NCBI RefSeq assembly: GCF_003991135.1
Contig: NZ_CP016379.1
Span: 558,001-622,000, forward strand
Reading direction: 5' to 3'
DNA length: 64,000 nucleotides
Source: Anoxybacter fermentans
GTDB lineage: Bacteria > Bacillota > Halanaerobiia > DY22613
Of this stretch, positions 9,867 through 19,707 are shown in pieces. A program made the position numbers and the translations under genes. Under the pieces are notes generated by a model. The model did not search any database. It worked only from the letters and a program-made list of their open reading frames with translations, and was not told the origin of the DNA. The first letter of the stretch is position 1. Each line of letters starts with the position of its first letter.

Positions 9867-11252
9867 ATGGAAGAATTAACCCCACGACAGATTGTTGAAG
9901 AATTGGATAAATATATTGTTGGTCAACACCAGGCCAAAAGGTCTGTAGCTATAGCTTTAAGGAATCGCTATCGTCGTAAAAAATTACCTCCAGATTTGAG
10001 AGATGAAGTAGTACCAAAAAATATTTTGATGATAGGACCTACTGGTGTAGGTAAGACAGAGATTGCTCGTCGTCTGGCTCGACTTGCAAAAGCACCTTTT
10101 ATTAAAGTTGAGGTTACAAAGTTTACTGAAGTAGGTTATGTGGGTCGGGATGTAGAGTCAATGATCCGGGATCTGGTAGAGGTAGCTATTAGAATGGTTA
10201 AAAAAGAACGGATGGTAGAAGTGGAAGATAAAGCATTACAGCTTGCAGAAGAACGGATAGTTGATATATTACTACCTATGCCTTCACCAAAGAAAAAAAA
10301 TCCGCTTAATATGTTTTTTGGTAATTATAATGAACCTTCTCATGAAGAAGATGAAGAAGCTTATTCCCGGATAAAAGAGCGGAGAGCCAGACTTTTAGAG
10401 AGGCTTAGAAATGGTGAATTGGAAGATAAGATTATAGAAATTGAAGTAGAACAACAGAGTGCGCCGATGATTGAAATCTTTTCTGGTGCCGGTATTGAAG
10501 AATTAGGAATTAATTTTCAGGACATTTTTGGCGGGATGTTTCCGTCAAAAAAGAAGAAAAGAAAAGTTACTATTAAAGAGGCAAGGGAAATTTTAAAGCA
10601 GGAAGAAGCACAAAAACTTATTGATATGGATGACGTCTCTATGGAAGCTATTCGCCGTGTAGAAGAATCGGGAATTGTTTTTTTAGATGAGATTGATAAA
10701 ATTGCAGGAAGAGAATCGGGTCGTGGACCTGATGTTTCCAGAGAAGGAGTACAGAGGGATATTTTACCCATTGTTGAAGGATCAACGGTAATGACCAAAT
10801 ATGGTCCCGTTAAAACCGATCATATTTTATTTATTGCTGCTGGGGCTTTTCATCTTTCCAAGCCATCTGATTTGATTCCCGAATTACAGGGTCGTTTTCC
10901 CATTCGAGTGGAATTGACCAGTCTTTCTGAAGAGGATTTTAGACAAATTTTAACTGAACCGGAAAATGCCTTGATTAAACAATATAAAGCACTTTTAGCT
11001 ACAGAGGGTATTGAAATTGAATTTACACCGGAAGCAATAAAGGAATTGGCTCGAATTGCTTTTGTTGTTAACGAACAGACAGAAAATATTGGAGCAAGAC
11101 GCCTTCATACTATTTTGGAAAAACTTTTAGAAGAGCTGTCTTTTGAAGCTCCTGATTTGAAGACAAAACAGGTTACTATTGATGTTAATTATGTTAAACA
11201 GCAGTTAGGAGATGTAGTGAAAGATAAAGATTTAAGTAAATATATCCTTTAA
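9867..11252 (+). CDS. hslU: ATP-dependent protease ATPase subunit HslU (ClpY)
   Basis: A 461-residue AAA+ unfoldase that feeds substrates to HslV. The start [25 protein letters not shown] is typical. Walker A is [17 protein letters not shown], followed by the pore loop [20 protein letters not shown]. The inserted I-domain spans about residues 110-235, and Walker B is [12 protein letters not shown]. The sensor and C-terminal region [19 protein letters not shown] is intact, and the protein ends in the short hydrophobic tail (SKYIL) that docks into HslV. The start has GAGGAGGGG upstream. It sits between hslV and codY, a standard Firmicute operon. Confidence 0.98.
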   Translation: MEELTPRQIVEELDKYIVGQHQAKRSVAIALRNRYRRKKLPPDLRDEVVPKNILMIGPTGVGKTEIARRLARLAKAPFIKVEVTKFTEVGYVGRDVESMIRDLVEVAIRMVKKERMVEVEDKALQLAEERIVDILLPMPSPKKKNPLNMFFGNYNEPSHEEDEEAYSRIKERRARLLERLRNGELEDKIIEIEVEQQSAPMIEIFSGAGIEELGINFQDIFGGMFPSKKKKRKVTIKEAREILKQEEAQKLIDMDDVSMEAIRRVEESGIVFLDEIDKIAGRESGRGPDVSREGVQRDILPIVEGSTVMTKYGPVKTDHILFIAAGAFHLSKPSDLIPELQGRFPIRVELTSLSEEDFRQILTEPENALIKQYKALLATEGIEIEFTPEAIKELARIAFVVNEQTENIGARRLHTILEKLLEELSFEAPDLKTKQVTIDVNYVKQQLGDVVKDKDLSKYIL

Positions 11253-11319
11253 AAGGTTTATAATAAAAGATTCTAATTGGGAAAAAATATACTATAGGCA
11301 AAAGAAAGGGGAATTGAAG

Positions 11320-12108
11320 ATGAAGACTTTATTAAATAAAACCAGGCAAATTAATCGATTAATTCAGCGGTCTGCTGGTCAACCTGTTGATTTTACTGAA
11401 ATGGCAATGGTATTGAGTAAATCTATCAATTGTAATGTTTATGTGGTTAGTGCAAAAGGTAAAATACTGGGCTATCAGCTTTTAGATGAGTTTGAATGTA
11501 GTTTGATGTTTGAAGAAGTAATAAACAAAGGGTATTTCCCTGAAGATTACAACAATCGGCTTTTAAGAATTACTGAGACAAAATCAAACATTGAAGCAAA
11601 ACAGGGCAAGTGTGTTTTTAAGAATGAGGAAAAATGTATTTTTACTCAAAAGTTAACTACCATTGTTCCTGTAGTCGGTGGTGGTGATCGACTGGGAACT
11701 TTGGTTCTGGCTCGTTTTGGTGAACCTTTTAATGAAGGTGATTTGATTCTAGCTGAATATGGTGCAACAGTGGTTGGAATGGAGATACTCCGCTCTAGAG
11801 CTGAAAAAATAGAAGAAGAAGCCCGGAAAAAGGCTGCAGTTCAGATTGCTTTAGAGACTCTCTCTTATTCCGAGTTAGAAGCTATTGAACACATCTTTGA
11901 AGAACTCGATGGTGATGAAGGATTACTTGTGGCAAGTAAGATTGCGGATCGGGTTGGAATTACTCGTTCAGTTATTGTGAATGCACTCCGTAAGTTTGAA
12001 AGTGCTGGTGTAATTGAGTCCCGCTCTCTGGGAATGAAGGGCACTTATATAAAGGTTTTAAATGATAGACTTTTGGATGAATTAGAGAAAATTAAAAGTA
12101 AAAAGTAA
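11320..12108 (+). CDS. codY: GTP-sensing transcriptional regulator CodY
   Basis: A 262-residue global repressor of nitrogen and amino-acid metabolism, which in other Firmicutes senses branched-chain amino acids and GTP. The N-terminal GAF-type domain starts [25 protein letters not shown] and contains the ligand-pocket region [17 protein letters not shown]. The C-terminal winged helix-turn-helix reads [44 protein letters not shown], almost identical to characterised CodY proteins. The ATG at 11320 has AAAGGGG eight bases upstream; a TTG six bases earlier is too close to that site. A terminator follows, so it ends the hslVU operon. Confidence 0.98.
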   Translation: MKTLLNKTRQINRLIQRSAGQPVDFTEMAMVLSKSINCNVYVVSAKGKILGYQLLDEFECSLMFEEVINKGYFPEDYNNRLLRITETKSNIEAKQGKCVFKNEEKCIFTQKLTTIVPVVGGGDRLGTLVLARFGEPFNEGDLILAEYGATVVGMEILRSRAEKIEEEARKKAAVQIALETLSYSELEAIEHIFEELDGDEGLLVASKIADRVGITRSVIVNALRKFESAGVIESRSLGMKGTYIKVLNDRLLDELEKIKSKK

Positions 12109-12129
12109 AATAAATAACATTAAAGGCAT

Positions 12130-12172
12130 ATGAAAACTCATGGATTTTAATCATGAGTTTTCATTTTTATTT
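12130..12172 (+). terminator. Intrinsic terminator after codY
   Basis: A 13-bp perfect stem ATGAAAACTCATG / CATGAGTTTTCAT (12130-12142, 12152-12164) followed by a T-rich run. Confidence 0.85.
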
Positions 12173-12188
12173 GCAGGAAATAGTTGTT

Positions 12189-12217
12189 TTCATGTCGAAT
12201 AAATTTCTAGTTATAAT
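12189..12217 (+). promoter_or_regulatory. Possible promoter for the chemotaxis genes
   Basis: TTCATG (12189-12194) and a perfect TATAAT (12212-12217) spaced by 17 bases upstream of cheY. The -35 box is weak. I saw no convincing sigma-D/sigma-28 type site. Confidence 0.45.
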
Positions 12218-12258
12218 TACTATCTAAATTTGGAAAAACATCTAAAGGAGGTATTAGG

Positions 12259-12621
12259 ATGTCGAAAACCGTTTTAATTGTTGATGATGCAGCATTTATG
12301 AGAATGATGATTAAAAACATTTTAACAGAAGCGGGTTATGAGGTGGTAGCAGAAGCGGAAAATGGTAAGCAGGCGGTTGAAAAGTATAATGAATTAAGAC
12401 CAGACCTGGTTACTATGGATATAACAATGCCAGAAATGGACGGGATTACTGCAGTTAAAGAAATTATGGCTATCGATAGTAATGCAAAGATCATTATGTG
12501 CAGTGCTATGGGCCAACAGGCAATGGTAATCGAAGCAATTCAATCGGGTGCCAAAGATTTTATTGTTAAACCTTTCAAAAATGAACGTGTTCTGGAAGCG
12601 GTGAAAAAGATACTGGGATAA
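12259..12621 (+). CDS. cheY: Chemotaxis response regulator CheY
   Basis: A 120-residue single-domain receiver. The acidic pair D9-D10 (VDD), the phosphorylated aspartate D54 (LVTMDITMPEMDG), the conserved serine in MCSAM and the lysine in FIVKPF are all present. There is no output domain. Phosphorylated by CheA, it would act on the flagellar switch. AAAGGAGG lies eight bases before the ATG. It leads a block cheY-cheA-cheW-cheC-cheD with short gaps, so all five are probably one transcript. Confidence 0.95.
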   Translation: MSKTVLIVDDAAFMRMMIKNILTEAGYEVVAEAENGKQAVEKYNELRPDLVTMDITMPEMDGITAVKEIMAIDSNAKIIMCSAMGQQAMVIEAIQSGAKDFIVKPFKNERVLEAVKKILG

Positions 12622-12658
12622 TAAATAATTAATATTTTAAAAAAAGGGGGGTTATCAG

Positions 12659-14662
12659 GTGGATATGTCTCAATATTTACGAATGTTTCTGGATGAATCT
12701 GAAGAATATCTTCAGTCTTTAAACCAGAATTTGCTAGAACTTGAAAATAATCCCAATGATGAACAATTGATAAATGAAATCTTTCGTGCTGCCCATTCTT
12801 TAAAAGGTATGGCTGCCACAATGGGTTTTGATAAAATGGCTAATTTAACTCATGAAATGGAAAATGTTTTGGACCGGATTCGGGCAAAGAAACTGGTTTT
12901 GAAGACGGAGATAGTGGATATTCTTTTTATTTGTCTGGATCGGCTGGAAAAATTGGTTAAAGAGATTGCTACCTCCGGTAATGAAGCCAGTGATGTAGAA
13001 GATATCGTTTTAAGGCTTCAAAATATCAAAAATGAAGAAACTTCTTCAAAAAATTCTATTATAGATGATAACTTTTTTGATTTAGAATCTGAAGAAAAGG
13101 ATCAAATTTTACAATACTTAAAAAAGGGTTATTTTTGTTATCTCCTTGATGTAGAATTGGTAGAGGGTTGTTTATTAAAATCAGTACGTGGTTTTATGGT
13201 TATCAAAAGCTTAAAAGAAATTGGAATTGTGATTAAAAGCATTCCTTCTCTTAAGGATATTGAAGATGAAAAGTTTGATTACCAGTTTAAGGTTCTTTAT
13301 ATTACTAAAGAATCTGAAAAAGAAATTAGGGAAACTGTAACTGATATAATTGATGTAAAAGGTGTTACGATAACCCGGATTACAGAAGAGGATCTGGAAG
13401 GTCAGAGTGTTATATCAACTGCCGAAATGGAAATTGCTGTAACAGAGGAAAAGATAGAAACAGAAGAGACACCTCAAATAGATCGGAAGACTAGTCAGGA
13501 TATCAAAGTTTCACCTACAATCCGGGTTGATATTGATAAATTGGACAGTTTGATGAATTTGGTTGCAGAACTTTTGATTAATAAAACCCGTTTAGAAGAG
13601 ATTTGCAATCGTATGAACTTTAGTAATGAACTTTTAAATGACATTTTGCAACAATTAGATCGGGTTACCATGAATCTTCAACATACAGTTATGCAGGTTC
13701 GAATGGTGCCCATTGAGCGGATTTTTAATCGTTTTCCCCGCATGGTTCGTGATTTATCCAAAGAGTTAAATAAAAAGGTTAATTTGATTATTGAAGGTGC
13801 TGAGACCGAACTGGATCGTTCAATTATAGATAGTTTAGGTGATCCGCTGGTTCATTTACTTAGAAATGCCATAGATCATGGAATTGAAGATCCTGAGACC
13901 CGGAGAAGGTTAGGTAAACCTGAAATAGCTGAGCTGCGTCTGACTGCATCTCAAAAGGGTAATGAAATTCTTATTCAGGTCATTGATGATGGTCGCGGTC
14001 TCGATCCTGATAAGATTGGGAGGAAAGGTATTGAGCGAGGGCTTATTACTAAAGAAGAGTTTGATAAGATGAGTGATCAGGAAAAGATTAACCTGATCTT
14101 TAGACCGGGCTTTAGTACCTCTGATACTATTTCTGATATTTCAGGCCGGGGTGTTGGTCTGGATGTTGTTAAAAGGACTGTTGAATCTTTAGATGGACAT
14201 ATCGATATTGATACAGAAATAGGTAAAGGGACAACCTTTAACATTTCATTGCCGTTAACTCTGGCTATTACCCAGGCGCTTTTAGTTAAAATTTGTGATG
14301 AAACTTATGCAATTCCGTTATCGGTAATTGTAGAAGCTGAGGATATTACTCCAGATCGGATACAAATGGTTCAGGGTCAAGAAGTATTTCTCTTGAGGGG
14401 TCATATGATTCCTCTGGTCTGGTCTCACAAATTGTTGGGATTACCGGTACCTGATCTGAATGAAGTAGATCAGCTTTCTGTTGTTGTAATCAGAACGGGC
14501 AAAAAGTATGTGGGATTGATTGTTACAGAATTAATTAACCAGCAAGATATTGTTATTAAATCACTGGGTGAATTTTTAATTAATACACCTCATATCAGTG
14601 GAGCTACTATTTTGGGTGATGGAGAAGTAGCTTTAATTCTGGATGTACGTAATATTGCTTAA
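12659..14662 (+). CDS. cheA: Chemotaxis histidine kinase CheA
   Basis: A 667-residue sensor kinase. The N-terminal Hpt domain has the phosphorylated histidine H46 in FRAAHSLKGMAATMGF. A P2-like middle region follows (about 125-260), then the dimerisation helices with LVAELLINKTRLEE. The HATPase domain reads DPLVHLLRNAIDHGIEDPETRR and SGRGVGLDVVKRTVESLDG, and a C-terminal CheW-like domain starts near residue 545. It couples chemoreceptors to CheY. I use the GTG at 12659 with GGGGGG seven bases upstream; the ATG at 12665 is also possible. No receiver domain is fused. Confidence 0.96.
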   Translation: MDMSQYLRMFLDESEEYLQSLNQNLLELENNPNDEQLINEIFRAAHSLKGMAATMGFDKMANLTHEMENVLDRIRAKKLVLKTEIVDILFICLDRLEKLVKEIATSGNEASDVEDIVLRLQNIKNEETSSKNSIIDDNFFDLESEEKDQILQYLKKGYFCYLLDVELVEGCLLKSVRGFMVIKSLKEIGIVIKSIPSLKDIEDEKFDYQFKVLYITKESEKEIRETVTDIIDVKGVTITRITEEDLEGQSVISTAEMEIAVTEEKIETEETPQIDRKTSQDIKVSPTIRVDIDKLDSLMNLVAELLINKTRLEEICNRMNFSNELLNDILQQLDRVTMNLQHTVMQVRMVPIERIFNRFPRMVRDLSKELNKKVNLIIEGAETELDRSIIDSLGDPLVHLLRNAIDHGIEDPETRRRLGKPEIAELRLTASQKGNEILIQVIDDGRGLDPDKIGRKGIERGLITKEEFDKMSDQEKINLIFRPGFSTSDTISDISGRGVGLDVVKRTVESLDGHIDIDTEIGKGTTFNISLPLTLAITQALLVKICDETYAIPLSVIVEAEDITPDRIQMVQGQEVFLLRGHMIPLVWSHKLLGLPVPDLNEVDQLSVVVIRTGKKYVGLIVTELINQQDIVIKSLGEFLINTPHISGATILGDGEVALILDVRNIA

Positions 14663-14680
14663 TTAGGGGGAGGGAGTAAA

Positions 14681-15163
14681 ATGACTGAAAAAAAGGCTGA
14701 GAGTTTGAGACGTCAGCAGTATGTAGTCTTTCAAATTGATAATGAAGAGTTTGGTGTTGAGATTTTGCAGACCAAAGAAATACATCCCTATACAAAAATC
14801 ACTCGTGTTCCTAATGCTCCCCATTTTGTAAAGGGTGTTATCAATATTCGTGGTGAAATAATTCCTGTTGTAGATTTGCGAGATCGCTTTGGATTGAAAA
14901 AATCTGAAATTCAAAAAAATACTAGAATTATTACTGTTTTAGTTAGAGATTATGAGGTTGGTCTTTTGGTCGATAGTGTAAAAGAAGTACTCTGGATTGA
15001 TGATAGCGCCATTGAGCCACCTCCGTCTGTAGCCGGTGGGATAGAGAAAGAATATCTAAAGGGAGTTGGGAAGATCGGTGACCGATTAATCGTTCTTCTT
15101 AATATTGAAAAAATTCTTAACTTGGAAATGCCAAATGTAACTGATGAAGTTCAGGTGAGTTAA
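14681..15163 (+). CDS. cheW: Chemotaxis coupling protein CheW
   Basis: A 160-residue SH3-like adaptor linking receptors to CheA. The family pattern runs QYVVFQIDNEEFGVEILQTKEI, ITRVPNAPHFVKGVINIRGEIIPVVDLRDRFGL and GLLVDSVKEVLWI. The start has GGGGGAGGGAG upstream, 18 bases after cheA. It is close to a minimal single CheW domain, with only a short extra C-terminal tail. Confidence 0.96.
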   Translation: MTEKKAESLRRQQYVVFQIDNEEFGVEILQTKEIHPYTKITRVPNAPHFVKGVINIRGEIIPVVDLRDRFGLKKSEIQKNTRIITVLVRDYEVGLLVDSVKEVLWIDDSAIEPPPSVAGGIEKEYLKGVGKIGDRLIVLLNIEKILNLEMPNVTDEVQVS

Positions 15164-15175
15164 GGGGGTTTATAA

Positions 15176-15817
15176 ATGGATAATATTTTATCTGTCACGG
15201 ATCTTTCACCGATTCAATTAGATGCCCTACGAGAGGTTGGAAATATTGGTGCTGGAAATGCAGCTACAGCGTTTGCACAATTTTTAGGAAGAAAAATAGA
15301 TATGACTGTTCCAAAAGTTATGATTGTTGAACTATCTGAAGTACCGGAACTCTTTGGAGGGCCAGATGTACCTGTTGCAGGTGTTAGTTTACGGGTTATG
15401 GGGGAAGCTCCGGGACATATGCTTTTTTTACTTGAGCGGAGTAGTGCTTTTAAATTAATAGAAGTTCTTGGGCTTGGAAATAAAAGAAATTCTTTTTCAG
15501 ATATGGAAATTTCTGCTTTGAAAGAGATTGTAAATATTCTGTCTGGATCATATCTAACTGCTTTTAATCAGGTTACAGGATTTTCGTTAATTCAATCTGT
15601 TCCCGCTTTTGCAATGGATATGGCAGGAGCCATTTTAGGGACATTTATGATTGAATTTGGCCAGATTGGAGATTATGGGCTACTGGTAGAGACGGAATTT
15701 CATGTAGATGGTGAGGAGATCAGCGGTAACTTTTTTTTAATTCCTGGTCAGGATTCTTTACGTACAATTATTACAGCACTGGGGTTGGAGGCTTATTATG
15801 AAAGTAATTCGTGTTAA
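15176..15817 (+). CDS. cheC: CheY-P phosphatase CheC
   Basis: A 213-residue CheC/CheX/FliY-family protein. Both phosphatase helices with the E-x2-N signature are visible: REVGNIGAGNAATAFA near residue 18 and KEIVNILSGSYLTAFN near 117. In Bacillus and Thermotoga CheC removes phosphate from CheY and binds CheD. There is no FliN-like C-terminal domain, so it is CheC rather than FliY. The start follows GGGGGTTT, and its last 20 bases overlap cheD, which implies coupled expression of the two partners. Confidence 0.94.
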   Translation: MDNILSVTDLSPIQLDALREVGNIGAGNAATAFAQFLGRKIDMTVPKVMIVELSEVPELFGGPDVPVAGVSLRVMGEAPGHMLFLLERSSAFKLIEVLGLGNKRNSFSDMEISALKEIVNILSGSYLTAFNQVTGFSLIQSVPAFAMDMAGAILGTFMIEFGQIGDYGLLVETEFHVDGEEISGNFFLIPGQDSLRTIITALGLEAYYESNSC

Positions 15818-16280
15818 AATGGCTGATCTTAATGTAGCTCAGTCTCCAGATATGTTGATAACTTCAGGACTTGGCTCCTGTGTGGGTGTTGTTTTGTATG
15901 ATGAAGGAAAAAAGATAGGTGGTATGGCACATGTTATGCTGCCTGATAGTTCATCTATGAGAAATAAGACAAATCTGGCCAAATATGCAGATACTGCTAT
16001 GGACTTATTGTTAGAAAAGCTATTAAAGATGGGTGCTGATAAGAAGCGTTTATGGGCAAAAATGGCGGGCGGTGCTCAAATGTTTCAGTTTAATTCTGAG
16101 AATGATTTAATGAAAATTGGAGCCCGCAATACAGAAGCTGTTAAAAAGAAACTTAAAGAATTTAATATTCCTTTAATTGCTGAAGATATAGGCGGTTCCC
16201 ATGGACGAACAATGGAATTTTATACCGAAACCGGTAAGGTTATTATTAAATCAGTAAAAATGGGGGATAAAGAGTTATAA
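15798..16280 (+). CDS. cheD: Chemoreceptor glutamine deamidase CheD
   Basis: A 160-residue deamidase that converts glutamines of chemoreceptors to glutamates and whose activity is controlled by CheC. The catalytic residues by comparison with Thermotoga CheD are T22, C28 (ITSGLGSCVGVVLYD) and H45 (GGMAHVMLPD). The C-terminal GGSHGRTMEFYTETGKVIIKSV is characteristic. The start lies inside the end of cheC with GGGGTTGGAGG before it. It closes the chemotaxis block; no sigma factor or flagellar gene follows, unlike in Bacillus. Confidence 0.95.
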   Translation: MKVIRVKMADLNVAQSPDMLITSGLGSCVGVVLYDEGKKIGGMAHVMLPDSSSMRNKTNLAKYADTAMDLLLEKLLKMGADKKRLWAKMAGGAQMFQFNSENDLMKIGARNTEAVKKKLKEFNIPLIAEDIGGSHGRTMEFYTETGKVIIKSVKMGDKEL

Positions 16281-16298
16281 AAAATGGGCAAATTCCAG

Positions 16299-16327
16299 TT
16301 GATATAATTTGAACTTTGTGGTATACT
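16299..16327 (+). promoter_or_regulatory. Promoter for rpsB-tsf
   Basis: TTGATA (16299-16304) and TATACT (16322-16327) with a 17-base spacer, giving a leader of about 130 bases before rpsB. Confidence 0.7.
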
Positions 16328-16382
16328 AGCTAAGGATGTGTGGTATTCATTTTTTTGCTGTTTAATCACACACGTTTGGTAA

Positions 16383-16430
16383 CCTGTTTTGAAGGTGCCT
16401 GAATGGTCTCAAAACAGGGATGATCCAGGC
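16383..16430 (+). ncRNA. Candidate structured 5' leader of rpsB
   Basis: CCTGTTTTGA (16383-16392) pairs perfectly with TCAAAACAGG (16409-16418). Its loop contains gcctg, which could pair with caggc at 16426-16430 just downstream to form a pseudoknot. The element lies between the promoter and the rpsB ribosome-binding site, the usual place for an S2 autoregulatory leader. The match to a known leader class was not tested. Confidence 0.5.
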
Positions 16431-16464
16431 GGAGGAATAAAACCATTGAGAGGAGGTGGAAGTT

Positions 16465-17223
16465 GTGTCTGTTGTAACAATGAAACAGTTGCTGGAGTCT
16501 GGAGTACACTTTGGACACCAGACCAGAAGATGGAACCCTAAGATGAAGCCATATATCTTCACTGAGCGAAATGGTATCTACATCATCGATTTGCAGCAAA
16601 CTGTAAAACTAGTTGATGTTGCATATAATTTTGTACGTGATCTGGCTTCTCAGGGTAAAACTATCCTTTTTGTTGGTACTAAAAAACAGGCTCAGGAGAC
16701 CATCAAAAGGGAAGCTGAACGCTGTGGTATGCCATATGTTAACCAGAGATGGTTGGGTGGCATGCTGACTAACTTCCAAACTATCCGTAAGCGGGTAGAC
16801 CGTCTTGAGGAATTGGAGCGAATGGCTGAAGACGGTACTTTTGATCGTCTTCCAAAGAAAGAAGTTGCCAGACTGACCAAAGAGCGTGACAAGCTTCTGC
16901 GGTTTTTGGGCGGAATCCGGAATATGAAGAGATTGCCAGATGCTCTCTTCATTGCTGATCCCCGGAAAGAGGATATTGCTGTTGCAGAAGCTAATAAGCT
17001 GGGGATTCCGGTAATCGCTATCGTTGACACTAACTGTGACCCTGATGTAGTTGATTATATTATTCCAGGTAACGATGATGCCATTCGGGCCGTTAAGTTG
17101 CTAACCAGTGTTATAGCTGATGCTGTCCTGGAAGGTAAACAGGGTGAACAGTTCAATGCTTCTGCTGAAGATGATGAAGTTGTTGAAGCTAAAGATGATA
17201 ATGTAGAAGAGGTTGAGGAATAA
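16465..17223 (+). CDS. rpsB: 30S ribosomal protein S2
   Basis: A 252-residue S2 protein. The product from the GTG at 16465 begins [32 protein letters not shown], the standard family start. The GTG at 16456 that would extend it lies inside the AGGAGGTG ribosome site, so it is rejected. The middle blocks [15 protein letters not shown] and [25 protein letters not shown] are typical. The last 25 residues are very acidic, as in many Firmicutes. It heads the conserved rpsB-tsf-pyrH-frr group. Confidence 0.98.
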   Translation: MSVVTMKQLLESGVHFGHQTRRWNPKMKPYIFTERNGIYIIDLQQTVKLVDVAYNFVRDLASQGKTILFVGTKKQAQETIKREAERCGMPYVNQRWLGGMLTNFQTIRKRVDRLEELERMAEDGTFDRLPKKEVARLTKERDKLLRFLGGIRNMKRLPDALFIADPRKEDIAVAEANKLGIPVIAIVDTNCDPDVVDYIIPGNDDAIRAVKLLTSVIADAVLEGKQGEQFNASAEDDEVVEAKDDNVEEVEE

Positions 17224-17234
17224 TTATATATACA

Positions 17235-17280
17235 GGGGCGCATAAGGGGTATTATTGCCCTTGTAGCGCCCTTTATTTCA
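17235..17280 (+). terminator. Hairpin between rpsB and tsf
   Basis: GGGGCGC (17235-17241) pairs with GCGCCCTTT (17266-17274), with a second inner pairing of AAGGGG and CCCTT, then a T-rich run. It probably lowers tsf expression relative to rpsB rather than ending the operon completely. Confidence 0.65.
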
Positions 17281-17302
17281 ACTTAAAGGGAGGTTATGTT
17301 CC

Positions 17303-17950
17303 ATGGCAATTACTATGGAGATGATTAAAGAATTGCGCGAAAGAACAGGTGCCGGGATATTGGATTGTAAAAAAGCTTTAACCGAAACCGATGGAGATAT
17401 TGAGAAAGCTGTTGAATATTTAAGAGAAAAAGGTATGGCTGCTGCAGCCAAGAAAGCTGGCCGGATTGCGGCTGAAGGTCTGGTTCATTCTTACATACAT
17501 TTGGGTGGAAGAATTGGTGTTTTAGTAGAGGTTAACTGTGAAACAGACTTTGTTGCCAAGACTGATGAGTTCAAAGAACTGGTTAACAACATTGCTATGC
17601 ATATTGCAGCAATGAAGCCAGAATACGTTAGTCGGGAGGATGTTCCTGAAGAGGTAATTGCTAAGGAGAGGGAGATTTTAACTGCTCAGGCTCGCAATGA
17701 AGGTAAACCTGAACATATTGTTGAGAAAATGGTTGAGGGCCGTCTAGAGAAGTTCTTTGCTGAAAAAGTTCTTTTAGACCAGCCTTATATTAAAGATGAC
17801 AGTAAGACTATTAAAGAGCTGGTAACCGAAAATATTGCTAGAATTGGTGAAAACATTAAGATTCGTCGTTTTGTACGGTATGAACTTGGTGAGGGCTTAG
17901 AAAAGCGTGAAGATAACTTTGTTAAAGAAGTTATGTCCTATCAGAAGTAA
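17303..17950 (+). CDS. tsf: Elongation factor Ts
   Basis: A 215-residue guanine-nucleotide exchange factor for EF-Tu. The N-terminal UBA-like domain reads [38 protein letters not shown]. The EF-Tu contact motif with TDFVAK is present ([16 protein letters not shown]). The short, one-core-subdomain form is common in Firmicutes and cyanobacteria-like lineages. GGGAGG lies upstream of the ATG at 17303. Confidence 0.98.
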   Translation: MAITMEMIKELRERTGAGILDCKKALTETDGDIEKAVEYLREKGMAAAAKKAGRIAAEGLVHSYIHLGGRIGVLVEVNCETDFVAKTDEFKELVNNIAMHIAAMKPEYVSREDVPEEVIAKEREILTAQARNEGKPEHIVEKMVEGRLEKFFAEKVLLDQPYIKDDSKTIKELVTENIARIGENIKIRRFVRYELGEGLEKREDNFVKEVMSYQK

Positions 17951-17970
17951 AAAAGTATCGTAGGTGTATA

Positions 17971-18002
17971 AAAGAGGGCACTTTTGTGTTCTCTTTTTTA
18001 AA
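17971..18002 (+). terminator. Intrinsic terminator after tsf
   Basis: AAAGAGGGCAC pairs with GTGTTCTCTTT (one G:T pair) around a TTTT loop, and the stem runs into a T-tract at 17994-17999. Confidence 0.75.
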
Positions 18003-18051
18003 ATAATTTAGTATTATCTGGAGGGATATTCGCTTTTATCTAGAAATTTAA

Positions 18052-18780
<729 letters not shown>

Positions 18781-18809
18781 AGGATAATAAAAAAAGGGGG
18801 GAATTTTGT

Positions 18810-19367
18810 ATGATAACGCAGGTTTTAAAAGAAACCGAAGAGAAGATGAAAAAGGTTATTGAGGCTACCAAACGGGAGTTTGCCACTATCCGTACCGGGC
18901 GTGCCAGACCATCTTTAGTGGAGAATATTAAAGTTGAATATTATGGAACACTAACTCCCTTAAATCAGATGGCTCAAATTAGTGCACCTGAACCAAGATT
19001 ATTGACTATTAGACCGTGGGATAAAACTGCCATTAGTGCCATTGAAAAAGCTATTATAGCATCTGATCTGGGATTAACTCCAAATACCGATGGCGAGGTT
19101 ATTCGTTTAAATATTCCACAATTGACTGAAGAACGGCGCAAAGAATTGGTTAAAGTTGTTAGAAAGAAAGCTGAAGAAGAGCGGATTGTTATTCGAAACC
19201 TGCGGCGTGAAGCTAATGAACAGTTGAAGAAGCTTAAGGAAGATGGCGAAATTTCTGAAGATGAGATGTACCGCGGTTTAGATGATGTTCAGGAATTAAC
19301 AGATAAGTATATAGAAAAAATTGATAAACTTTTAGAAGAAAAAGAAGCAGAGATTATGGAAATCTAG
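18810..19367 (+). CDS. frr: Ribosome recycling factor
   Basis: A 185-residue protein that, with EF-G, splits ribosomes after termination. The start VLKETEEKMKKVIEATKREFATIRTGRARPSLVENIKVEYYG and the helical C-terminal half (ELTDKYIEKIDKLLEEKEAEIMEI) are typical. GGGGGG lies upstream of the ATG. It sits between pyrH and a small PASTA-like gene. Confidence 0.98.
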   Translation: MITQVLKETEEKMKKVIEATKREFATIRTGRARPSLVENIKVEYYGTLTPLNQMAQISAPEPRLLTIRPWDKTAISAIEKAIIASDLGLTPNTDGEVIRLNIPQLTEERRKELVKVVRKKAEEERIVIRNLRREANEQLKKLKEDGEISEDEMYRGLDDVQELTDKYIEKIDKLLEEKEAEIMEI

Positions 19368-19383
19368 ATTTGTGGAGGAAGAT

Positions 19384-19611
19384 GTGGTGCATGAAATTCC
19401 GGATTTAATCGGTTTTGAATTAAAAGAAGGATTGGAATACCTGAAAAAAAAAGGCCTGATTTATCAACTCGTGGAGTATAAAGTACCTGATCAATCTTAT
19501 CCATCTAACAGTGTGAGGCGGATTATTCGACAGCGAAGGCTTGATACGGGCGAGATTGAAATAGTTTACTGTGTTGATACTTATCAATTGGGGAAAGAGA
19601 GTAATGTGTAA
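19384..19611 (+). CDS. Small single PASTA-domain-like protein
   Basis: A protein of about 75 residues between frr and uppS. The line HEIPDLIGFELKEGLEYLKKKGLIYQLVEYKVPDQSYPSNSVRRIIRQRR follows the PASTA pattern (VPDLIG...A..LKKKGL...). PASTA domains usually bind peptidoglycan outside the cell as repeats in serine/threonine kinases or penicillin-binding proteins. Here there is one copy, no signal peptide and no membrane segment. GGAGG at 19374-19378 lies inside the longer frame that starts at GTG 19372, so I chose GTG 19384; 19387 is equally good. The function is unknown. Confidence 0.65.
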   Translation: MVHEIPDLIGFELKEGLEYLKKKGLIYQLVEYKVPDQSYPSNSVRRIIRQRRLDTGEIEIVYCVDTYQLGKESNV

Positions 19612-19627
19612 AGTATGAATTATTCTA

Positions 19628-19653
19628 AAACCCCCTCTTTATTGAGGGGGTTT
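19628..19653 (+). terminator. Intrinsic terminator before uppS
   Basis: CCCCCTC pairs with GAGGGGG around a short loop, extended by flanking AAA/TTT. Confidence 0.85.
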
Positions 19654-19707
19654 ATAACATAAAAATTCCGGTATCAGTTTTTTGTACAGTATTAAGGGGG
19701 AACAGAT

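Noticed and set aside
12181-12258. Sigma-D (flagellar) promoter for the chemotaxis genes
   Set aside because: No TAAA-N15-GCCGATAA-like pair; a sigma-A type TATAAT box fits better.
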